From contig OY755047.1 of the NCBI GenBank assembly GCA_963576565.1, forward strand, positions 28,433,351 to 28,497,350: a DNA stretch of 64,000 bases. The letters run 5' to 3'. Position 1 is the stretch's first letter; the number at the start of each line of letters is the position of its first letter. Source of the stretch: Aspidapion aeneum. Taxonomy: Eukaryota > Arthropoda > Insecta > Coleoptera > Brentidae. The notes below the pieces were generated by a model. That model was not told where the DNA came from, did not search any database, and saw only the letters and a list, made by a program, of their open reading frames with translations. Shown here piece by piece: positions 12,504-24,675 of the stretch. The position numbers were made by a program, and so were the translations under genes.

Positions 12504-12625
12504 ATGTTGGTCTGGACGATTTTGGTATTTCTTTTACAAGCCATAAGAATACAAGCTGCTGAAAAGCTTCAAAATCATTTCGCCTGGAAGATTCTGGATT
12601 GGGTGTTTCCCACACCAGAACACAG
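12504..12625 (+). CDS. yellow: yellow exon 1 (start, signal peptide)
   Basis: The ATG follows CCAAA and opens a hydrophobic leader (WTILVFLLQAIRIQAA), then KLQNHFAWKILDWVFP, matching the N-terminal block of mature Yellow proteins. It ends CACAG before GTTAG; 40 codons plus 2 nt. Confidence 0.9.
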
Positions 12626-15600
12626 GTTAGTCATTAGTGTATATGCATAGTTTTAACAGTACAGTGTGATCATTTATACCGGCAGAAACAATGGTAAAAA
12701 GCACGCTGTTGTATGGAATAGAGACTTGTCGCGTAAGAAAAAAATACAAAACAAAAATGGAAAGTGTCAAAGTGGATGGAGAATATCTAGAACGAATCAT
12801 ATAAGAAATAAGATCATAAAAGAAAGAATGGGGATCGAGGGAAGCATAGCATGACATCACTAATAGACAACTGATATGGTACGGCAATGTACAATGGATG
12901 AACGCTGAAAGATTACCAAAGCAGGTTATAGAATGGTAACCAATAGGGCGCAGAAAAAGATGGCGTCCTAAACTAAAATGGACAGTCAATCCAAAGATCA
13001 ATGAGTCAAAAAAACCTGACAGAAGATGATTCTCAGGATCGAAGGTAGAGAATAGGCGTCGGAAAACGTAGAAAAACGTTCTAAACCGACATAGTAGTCA
13101 GTGGCGTATATAGAAAAAAAGTTTCGGGGGGGGGGCGAGACCCCATGAAGCCGTATTTTATGTTTGTATTCATGAAATGTGTGGAAAATATCTAAAAAAT
13201 CTTAGCTTCGGGGGGGGGGCCTGAGGGGCCCGGGCCACTGATAGTAATAGTGCATACATCTAGAGCCTTTATTTTTAGCTTAAGAATTTTCAAACAAACT
13301 TAATATTGCCTAAAGATTATTTGGACCAAAAAACTTTTCCTAATTGACCAAGTATTTTCATGTATCTTTTCCGATTCTGCTACAAATTTTTTAAATAACA
13401 TAAGAAATAAAAAAAATCCATTGGTTAGTTTTCGAGATACTACTAAATTTTAAAAAAATGTATAGTAATCACATACGCATGTTAGAGTTTGTCCAGGTGA
13501 CATTCCCTGTCAAAGTATGTTTTCAGTTAGTCAAAATGTTTTTTGAGACGCCATATCTCGAAAACGAATGGATATATAAATTTTGTGATTTTTAATGAAT
13601 TTCTTTTGTGTAATTTGTAGCTTAAATAAAAAGAAGTCGACGATTTGAAGAAAAGACGGACATGAAAAATACTTGGATAATTCTTGACAGAGAAATTATT
13701 TGGCCACAAAGAGTCTTAAGAAAATCTTATTTTATCGTTTTTTCTTCTAATACGAAAGCGAAAAATCAGCACTCCAGATGTATGTGCGGTTATAAATGAT
13801 CGCACTGTACAAAGCCAAATAACAGATGCATGCAAATGCTTGATAAGACAATATACAACAAATAAAATCATCATTTTACATAAGTTCTAAACCTAGATTG
13901 ACGGGTCCCAAAGTATTTAAATTTTTGCATATTTTAAAAAATATAGTCAATGTAAGTTACTAAAGAATTACCCTGTATATTTTTTAATGTCTTAGGTTAA
14001 ATGCAATGCTCACGGGAAGGTACAAACCCGAAAATGCACTACCAGTAGGGATTGAAATTTGGCAGGACAAAATGTTTATTTCCGTACCTAGATGGAAAGA
14101 AGGTAAGATTTGATTTATTATCGCTAAAAATGTCGTTTCGAATCTCAGAGACGATTTCCAAAAGATTTTAGAAGATTTAATACACATTTTTGCTACGAAT
14201 CCCTAAAATTTTCTCAAATATCCTAAATTACACTGAATATTTTAAAAAATTACATTGTTTAATATTTAATTAAATGAAAATAATTTGATATTTGAAGAAA
14301 AAACATATTTTTGTTTTTTGATTGCCTGCACTTTTATAGATATAAATTTTTTTAATTCAGATATTTTTCACTTCAGCTGTTTTAAAAAATTAATTTATGA
14401 AATATTTTGTATTAAAACACAGCATAAAAAAATATTTTAAATATATAAAAAAATATTATGGCTTTTGGTTAAGTCGAAGGGTGTGGTAAAAAAAAAGAAT
14501 TTTTGTAACTTATTGTCACACTAGCCAAGTTTAGAACAAATTTCCAAACTAGTAAGATCCTTTCATTTTGAAATTTGTATTGGAGAACTTGATTTTACTT
14601 TTATCTCAATTCTTTTTACGGAATCCCATTTTCACTCCTTTTTTAAAGGATTTGGCTAATATATAAGTTTTAAAGTAGTAAAATATGCGCAAGATTATCT
14701 AAAACTTTTGCAATGCTTTATTAAAAATTTTGAGGTTTTTTTATTTTTTTCTATGGTTTTATCATAATTCAATCAGCCTTCTAAAGCTCAGCTCTCTAGC
14801 GTTTCTGGAAGTACGCAATGTTACTTTTACATAACTTTACATTTATAAGGGAGTGAATTAAATTAAAATTTTAGGCTTTTTTAATTTTATTATATAGTTT
14901 TATCCTAGTTCCGGCTTTCCAAAGCAAAGCTCTCTGGCGTTTCTGGAAGTGGGCAATGTCACTTTTACATACCTTTACATTTAAAGGGGAGGGAAGCAGA
15001 TTAAAATTTTGGGGTTTTGAAATTATTTCCTATAGTTTTATTTTATTTCCTATCAGTCTGCCAAAGGTCAACTCTCTAGCGTTTCTGGAAGTGGGCAATG
15101 TTACTTTTACATAACTTTACATGTATAGGGGAGGGGAGTAAATTAGAATTTTGAGGTTTTTTTGATATTTTTCCAAGGGTTTGGTCATAATTTCAGTGTG
15201 CCACATTTCAGCTTTGTAGAATGTCTGGAAGTACAGTAGAATTTTGATTACAGTAGAATTTTGATCTATACATGTGAGTGTGTGAGTGGCAATTTCGACG
15301 ATTTTTGAAATTTCGTTACTACTTTACGGAAGTCCATGAAACTTGAAGGGGTTGTTAACGATAAGAAGATCTACGACTGTGAAAAGTTGAGTTGTAGCTC
15401 ATTCCGAAGTAGTTTTAGACAGGTCAAATATGGGCTGAAATGTTTCAAGAAACGATGGAACAGCAGTTTACACGAACTTGGCGGGACACTGCCGTGCCCC
15501 CAGATTATATTCTGATTTACTCTCACTTGACATAATTTACATACTTCTTACTCATAATAAAGTAAGACACTATTATTAATAGTACGCAAATATCAAATTG

Positions 15601-18600
15601 CCACTTTTGTCGTAATTTTCAAGATGCTTTTTCGCGATATTAAATGCAACCTGTCACATAATAAGACAGGAATCCATAAAAAAACTGCAAGAAAATACTT
15701 AATGCACGAATTCCTTATAGCGAATTTATTCAAATACGTTTCTTAAAAAATTATAAGCTAGTTTTGGAAGCTGATGCTAAACAGCTGTAAAACAATATTT
15801 ATGATTACATTCTGCTGATTTAAAACAAGCTCTCCGTTACAGAATTTATATACATTTTGCTCATAATAAAATAATCCACTATTACTATTACGCAAATATC
15901 AGAACGTCACTTTTACTGTAATTTTCACGAAGCTTTCCCGCAAAATAAGATGCAACCTGTCACATTAAAGACAGGAAACTATTATAAAAACTACGAAGTA
16001 TTTGTGCAGGAATTTCTTATAGTGAATCTATACAAATACACGGTGTCTTAAAAAAATAACTAGAATGTCTGGCTAACTTTCATCTTGCTCTATTTTGTGC
16101 TTGTACAAAATGCTTTATCTAGGATATTTTTGGTTTGGTTTGTTTGCTGATACGAGGGCTGTTTCACAAGTTTCTAAGAAAAACGAAATGTATTCTACTT
16201 TTCTACATACCTAGTCACCCTTTATTGCGATGCACTTTTCAGATCTAGAACTAAGCATTTCAATACCCTTTAAAATTTTTCTTTCTCTTCAAAGTGATAT
16301 AAAATGCTGCCTGCAAGTCATCTCGTTGAAAAACTTTCTTCGCCGTAGACATTTTTTCAAATTTCTGAACATTATAATCACTTGGGGCAAGGTCCGGACT
16401 GTAAGGAGGATGGTCAAGTTCAGTAAAGCCACAGTCATGAATGGCAGCCTTAGCAATAGCCGCTGTGTGGATAGGGGCTTCATCGTGCAACAGTAAAACA
16501 CCTTGGTGCCGTTTTCCACGACGCTTTTCTTTAATATTTTCTCTCAGTTTATGCAAAAAGAAAGAATAATAGGCCTCATTTATTATGTTATGACGTTCCT
16601 TGAAATCGACTCTCCGTATTCCTAAGCCTTTTCTGAAGCCTGCTTGTTCTTTTGATTGATATCCGTCAAATTTTGTTGTTAGTCTATTATTTAATATTTT
16701 CATGAAAAGCTTATAAATTACATTAAGGGGTCTTATAAGGTCTATAGTTTTTTAGTTTACATTACTACTACTAGGATATTCGGAGGGCCTCCTTAATACC
16801 TAGGAATTAGAGCAGGAGTACCACAGGGAAGTGTGCTGGGCCCTTTTTAAATGTGTTGTATACCTGTGATATTCCGACACCAGAAAACTGCCACACCTTT
16901 GCGATCACGACATATGTGTGATGACACTAGGAAAAAAATGAAACAAAATCAATCAATGTTAGATCCAGCAATAAGTCATTTAATCATATTTCAATAAAAA
17001 GCATATCATAATAATTTAATCATATTTCAATAAAAAGCATATCATAATAATAATAATTGATAAAAATTATTCTGAAAGACACACGTTAAAAGAAACTTGA
17101 GCTGAAATTAGTTCATAGGGAAGGATTCAAAACTGGCCGCCCATTATAAAATTTAGATATATAAACAAGAGCGTAAACTGCTCTAGACTTACGGTATTTA
17201 ACTTTGAGGCATTCCTAAAAAAATCCAACGCTGAAATTATTCAAACATTGCAAAAGAATGTTCTAATAACGTGATAAATGCTACTTGTCATATAAAAAAT
17301 AGTGATCTTTACCAAGATTTAAATATAGAAACTGTTGTCGAAACAATCATGAATCCATGAACATGCCAACATTACAGTAGAAAATATTCTAGATAATAGT
17401 CGGCTAATAGGAAGACTTAAACGAGTGAAACCATTTTAGTTAGTGGGTGAATCACTACAGAAACCCAAAAGACCATATTTATGAAAATTTGGTAATACAA
17501 ATCAAAACAAAAACAATTAAAAGTTCTGTTGAATAAACAAAGAATTCAGCAATTCTCTCTGTAAGTTTTAAAAGTTCTTGAGATGTCCCTGTGAAAAAGA
17601 TAGTATGGTCTCATCAACTGTATGGACTGCATATCTTAGAATTATTATTATAATTAATATTTCATTTAAGGAATACCATCTATTGCATCCTTCAGAGCTT
17701 CTTGAAATATTTTAGTTAGCCATCTCTAGAGACCACATATTGTAAAAGTAGTAGAGACGCAACAAACCCATCAAAGTCACTGTTCTGTCAAAGTTGATTG
17801 GCGTAACACTAAAAGAATTTAAGTTGCCAGCCAGCAGTGAGTGACTAGTAATCATCATGCAACAAATAAACAACCACGTTTGTCCGTCACTATATGTTTT
17901 GCCAAATCGTTTTAATTGTATTTTCCGAAGCTTATGAACTAATAAGGACAGAAGGTCTCTCTAAACAATGCTAGAGTATAGAGGACCGATATTTTACTCC
18001 GTGATTTTGACTTAAATAAATTTGACTTTGATAAGTTAAAGGTCGCTTTAAAATTCATCTAGTCAAGTAATGGCACAAAAACGGGTAAACACACCTCGAA
18101 TTTTGTTAGAATGCAAGGTGGTGATTTCAGATCAATTACAAAAACAGACTATCGAAAAAAATTTGCGCTACATGTAGCACTCTGGGTTAGATTTGGAAAC
18201 AAGCCCAATTATTTTGAGCATACATGTATAAAATAAACTCGTTAGTATACAAATTAGGAATTGTGATTAAATTAAATTGTTGCAAGCAGGGCCGACACTA
18301 AAGATTCTTACGCCCCGGGCGACAGTTGACGCACCTTCAAAAAATTTTCTTTGCAATTTCCTCTTGCATAATTCACAACGATTTTGGTGACACTGGATAA
18401 TTGCGCCCCGGGCAGTCGTTCTGATCGCCCTGCCCTAAAACCGGCCCTGTTACAAGTATTATTATCCATCCAATTTAGGCGATTAGAGTGTACGTTGTTT
18501 GTATAAGTTTAATACGCATGTTTTAATGCATTTTAGCAATATTTTGTATTTATCCTTGTTTTGCTCCTTTTTTTCTATTAAAACGTCACGGAAAGTGATT

Positions 18601-21600
18601 TTATAATCTGATATGATTTCTATTTTCAATATTCTGTTTTCTGATTTATGAGTAAGAGATAAACCCGACTAAATTCAAAAAAACACCTTTATGTTTAATG
18701 GATTGTTAAAGAAAAACTATTTTTCGCTTATGAGAGGATCAAACATTACAATGAGTTTTTTTATAATTTTATGTTAAGAAACCTGCAGATATGATTCCAA
18801 GTTTCAATATTTTCAAAATATTTTGTCAAATTGACATTAATTATTCATTAATCAGTTTCTCTTTACTACCCGGAAGGAAAATCGAAGGCTTTAAAGTACC
18901 CAAAATTTACGGCAAACCACTTGCCCTAGCGCGGCAGGTTAAGTCCCTGGGGGTCATACTAGACACCAAGTTGAACTGGAATGCACACATATTAAAAAAT
19001 CGGCAATGATCCTTTGGCAAGTAAGGAGAGCAGTGGGTAGAACATTGGGACTAAGTCCACGCATTTATCACTGAATTTACATTACCATCATACGATCTAG
19101 GATCCACTATGCCACCCAATGCTGGAAAGCTAAACAGCCGCCAGCCTACAATTACAGAAGCCATGAGCACAACATTCACCAGTGCTCTTGGATAAAGGGA
19201 GAAGCTATGGGACTACCTTCGAATCGGGGACGCGGAAACGTGGGTAAAAAGAGAAACAAATTCCGGACACAGAGACATCGCTGAGATAGTGGATCGTGAA
19301 ATACCACTATCGGCTCTGAAGGTTAAACAACCTTCCAGAGTCCTAAGACCCGCAAGGAAATACACAGTCGCTTTACCAAGTAGAGAGGACTGGAAGGAAA
19401 CCGAGTGAAATTTCCGACTGGAGCCTTCGGCTGCTTTACAGACGGCTCTAGGCTCACCGGAGAAACCGCGCCAGGCCCAGGGGTATTATTGGAGAACGCC
19501 TAGCTACTCCCGAGGAAGTTAGGCAACAGTGTTTCAAGCAGCACCAAAAGTGCTACGATTGAGAAAGAGAGGATAAGAGTGGGAGAGGCAACGAAACGAC
19601 CAGATACAACGTTCAGACAGCCAGGTTGCACTCAAAGCATTATGTATCATCGCCCCTGGATCAGTGCTTGTTCAGGAATGCTCTGAAGCATAAGAACTGG
19701 CCAAGGTAAAAAAGGTCAAGCACTTGTGGGTGTGGAAAAGGCCGATAAACTGGCTAAAAATGGATCAAAGAGAGAGAACAAAAGTTTTTTTTGCCTGAAC
19801 CCTGTATGAGCTAAAAAGAGAACAAATAAGATCGACTCTTAAAGAATGGACACTCAAGGAACTGTATAAAGACTCTAAGCAGCTTTAGTTTAAGCACAAG
19901 GAATCGGCTGCTGGCCAGAGAAAGAAGAGAAGTCATTCTTTTGCTTGGAGTGCTCACAGGACACTACACTTCACGAACACTTAACCACTCTTAAGATAAA
20001 ACAAGATAGGATATGCCCGAAGTAGAGAAGTTGGAACCGGAAGACCTGAGGTCCTTGAAGTGGGCGGACGTCCTGACATTTATCAGAAGGGCATGAAGGT
20101 TTGACGAAGAATAGGATCAAACTCCAGGATAGAGGATACTCTGGGGGTAAGCAAAAAGGGCCTGCGCGTCGAAGCCTACTTTCCAGGTCTAACCCTTCGT
20201 ACTACTACTTACTACTTGTTTTCTACTTAGATAGTTGAGGTTTGTATATTATTAAATGTATTTTAGGAATACCTGCAACTCTTAACTACGTGGACTTAAA
20301 TTCTCCAGTAAAAGATCCACCATTAATTCCCTATCCAGACTTGGAATCAAATGAACTGGGAAATTGTAATTCTGGATTATCCACGGGTAAGTTAAACTGA
20401 ATTAAAGTGAAAAAATCAGAATATTTTCAGAAATATTTTAAAGTTTTTACATAAATCGTAATAATATATTTTATGGTTACATAAAATATAATAATTCAAA
20501 CATAAAAACATTGTTGTAACAAACTATTTATTCTAAAAACATTAAGGAAGACAAAATATACAGGTTACTTCTATTTTCAATTATTATAAACCTTTTAAAA
20601 TACTTTATAAAGACTATTGTTATAACAAACATTAAAGAGGTAATTAATTATTTTTTGAAATTATATGAAAATAAACATATTTTCTATGTTGTAGTTTACA
20701 GGATACACGCTGATGCCTGTGACAGACTATGGGTTCTAGACACTGGAACCTTTGGTATTGACACAACCACTCAAAATCCCTGTCCTTACGCCCTAAATAT
20801 ATTCGACTTGAGGACACACAGAAAGATAAGAAGGTAGGGGGCTTTATCACAAACTAAAGGCTACAGGTTACTTAGAAATTTAATTCTTTAATTCAAAAAT
20901 CACGAGGGCGTGCGACAAGGTATATGATCTAACTCTGCAAGGCAGATAAATTCAACCGTTGCGTCGATGTGAGGGACTGGCTATTCTTTTTATGTAGCTT
21001 TATATTGTCGGTAGGACAAATCGCCACGAGAATTTTTGTTTAATTTTAATCTAACTTAACTTATTTATTCTTAGGTCATAGCTCTTTTTCTTAAGCATGT
21101 CGTCTTGTTGGGAGAACAAAATCTGTGCTAAACCTAACCTTGATCAATTGGTCGCAAACATATCCTAACCGTTTTTCAAAAAAAATTCTTATGAAAAAAA
21201 CAATTTGGCGAATTCTCCCCTGGTAACTCGGACCGCGGCGAATTGTCCCATCTTAAATTGTATACCTTATCCCTCGCACCTGCAATAGCAGCTTCTCAAT
21301 AAAGAAATTAAAGTTTAACCGGGTGATACGGTTTTTTTTAAATGAAACAGCCTATATTTTATTTCTGAAATCGGTAGGGCTTCTTTGACACGTTGACATT
21401 TGGTTTAGCCGTTTTCGAGATATTTTCCCTTTGATACACCATATTTGACGCCATACTCTCCGTTAATATTGATCTCAGAGTAAAGTTTGAAATAGCGAAA
21501 TTGAAGAATTTTTTCTGAATCATTTGCCATCTGATGCCAAAAATGACATGTGTCGAACACCTTAAAAAATCAAACTATATGTCAAGAATTTGACAAGACA

Positions 21601-24600
21601 CACATATAATTTTTCACATGGGACTATAATGGCTCAGGAAAAATCATTCAATTTTGCTCAGATCAATACTTAGTCAAATATGGTAAATCAAAAGCAAATA
21701 TCTCGAAATCGGCCAAACCAAATGTCAACATATTATATTATATATTTTGAAAATAAAAAAAGGAGTCATATCGATTTAAAAAAAAAATTAACCATAAGAC
21801 AAAGATTTGACAAGTATTTGACATATGTAATTTCTGATCAGATCAGATTGATACCTTGCTTGTTTGTTCTAGATACGAATTCAGAAAAGAAGACACAAAT
21901 GATAGAACCTTCATAGCCAACACCTTGGTAGACATGGGAGACACATGCGAAGACGCGCATGCGTATTTTAGTGACGAGTTGGGATACGGGCTGATTGTTT
22001 ATTCTTACAAGGAGAACAAATCGTGGCGATTTGACCATAGCTTCTTTATGCCGGATCCTTTAAAAGGTAATTTTCGACCTTCCTAGCCCGCGTAGCAATG
22101 GCTAGAAAAAGTATTATTTTCAGCAAAAAAATTTTTTTTTAGATAACGTTGAAAATTTTTTATTTGGGTGTATTTATACCTATCTTAGCCATATCGGTGT
22201 GATGTCTGTCTGTGTGTGTGTATGTGTGTGTACATTATTTCTGTCCGTAAGACGTTAGCTCCTAAACCGCTGAAGCGATTTTCATAAAATTTTCAGGTAA
22301 ATCTCTAACAAGCTAATTAGATTTTGGTCAACATTTTTGGAAATGCTAACTTTTTAATGGAATGTCGTACAATATACGGTTTTCAGAATATAATAGACTA
22401 CATTTTGCTTAATAATTTTTGTTATAACCAAAACATTCGTATGAGCTTTAGTTTCTGAGATATTTACATAAAACTGTTTTCAAGGCTGATATACCAATGG
22501 TTCACTTGAAGTGTGCTAATAAGCTAGCTAGGAGGGTATCAGATTCGTCATGGATCCATTTATTTACAGCTACGTATAATAGGCTACTATTTTTTAAATT
22601 TTAAGTAAGAAATTAGGTTTAGTTCGGTTCGGTAAATTTTCCAAATCTACAAGATTCTTTTAGGGAGATTGCGACTCAATCAAACCACCATGTAGATTAA
22701 TTGGTTTTCCAGAAAATCAGAATCTAAATCGAACATGTTTTATCATTTATACCTTGCATCATCAAATCAGCCTAATAAACCACCCTGTATATTAATTGAT
22801 TTGGATCATTTTTTTAACATCTTAGTTTGATACCAAGCAGGAGCGATTCCCAGAAAATCAGAATCTAAATCGACTGTTTTTTTGTAATTTATACCTTACT
22901 GGCACTCAATCTGTGGATACACTGTAGATACAGATAGATTAAATTTTTGTAATTTCAGGTGACTTTAACATCAATGGACTTAACTTTCAGTGGGGAGAAG
23001 AGGGAATTTTCGGAATGAGTCTGTCCCCAATCCGCAAAAATGGATTTAGAACTCTGTATTTCAGTCCACTGGCTAGTAACAGAGAATTCGCAGTCTCAAC
23101 ACAAATTCTGAAAAATGAATCGAAAGTTGAAGATGCCTATCATGATTTTTACTATTTGGATGAAAGAGGACCTAATACTCATACTACAGCAAGGTAAGAG
23201 GCAGTACTTTTGTCTAAAATGTGTTAATGATTTATGTCTATAGGTTATCAAATACTCATACTTAAGCTTGTTGCAGTTCTTTTGTAAGAAGAGAAGAAGA
23301 AGCAAATATGAAGCTGCGTGATATGAACAATTTCTCTCTTGTCCGTTTACTCTCGTGAGAGGCTGGTGATATCGTGTCTCAATTGCTCGGATCATAGTTC
23401 TCCATCCTTCTCTATCTTGAGCTGCAAGAGAAGCTTCCTGCATACCGTGACCAATGATATCTTTGGTTTGACCCACCCAGCGGAGACCTTGGTCATTTAT
23501 CATTGATTTTTCCCTCTACAATAAGTTTTTCCAGCCCATTATTTCTTCGTAAAATGGGTCCAGAATAACGTAGATATGATTGGTTTATCCTGGTTGATAG
23601 CCTTGTTTCTTAAGAATTGAGAGAGTTGGTACGCTGTTCTGTGTATGAGATTCGTAGCATTCTTCTGTAGGCCCACATTTCAAAAGCATCTATTTTCCTT
23701 GGATTGGCCATTTTTAAAGTCCAGGTCTCAGATTATGTGGCGAAAGGAAAGATTAAGGAGTTTAATAATTTCAGTTTATTGCGTTGAGATATTGCAGAGT
23801 CTTTCCATATTCGAGTTAGTTTTATTGTTGAGTTAGGTGCTATGGCCAGGCTGCGTTTAATTTCTTAGTTACAACCGTCTTTTTTTTTGTAAGTGATCCT
23901 AAGTAGTTAAATTTCTCAATGAACTCAAAACCATCGATCTGTCTAACATTGGCAGGGTTGCGGTCTAGTATCATAATTTGTGTCTTCTTTTTGTTTAATG
24001 CAAGACCATGTTCTCTGCTGATCCTGTCCAACTTTGTCAAGATTTCTGTGAGTTCTTCTTCTGAACAATCGAGCAGCTTAAATCAGATATTGCTAGTGAA
24101 GCATAAATTAGAGTTAGCTATATGTTGAGATTTTGCCAGACATCCTCAGCGAGCTACTTTTTCATCTATCCATAAAAAACGATGAAAATATATTTAATAA
24201 ATACGGAGGTTCAGGTTAAATGTAAATGGTTACAACAAAAACAGAAATTGGATCGGAAAAAACTTAAACGGTGGAGCACTGGGTGATGATTGTACTTGAT
24301 GTTTTTAGAATTGCTCTGCCTCCCAGTAAAGATACGTTAATTACTATTGTATTTGTTTTAGGGTAATGAACAAAGATGGTGTGCAATTTTTCAACTTAAT
24401 CGATCAAAATGCGGTTGGTTGTTGGAACTATAAAACAACTTATGGACCGCAAAATGTTGCCGTAGTTGACAAGGATGACAAAGGACTGATTTTCCCTTGT
24501 GACGTCAAGGTAAAATATTTTTAAATATTACTTTGCAAAAATTATTTTGGCCGGTTATTTGAGCCCTTCTTATTATACTAACGTATTTAAGGATGAAAAA

Positions 24601-24609
24601 ATCATAGAG

Positions 24610-24675
<66 letters not shown>

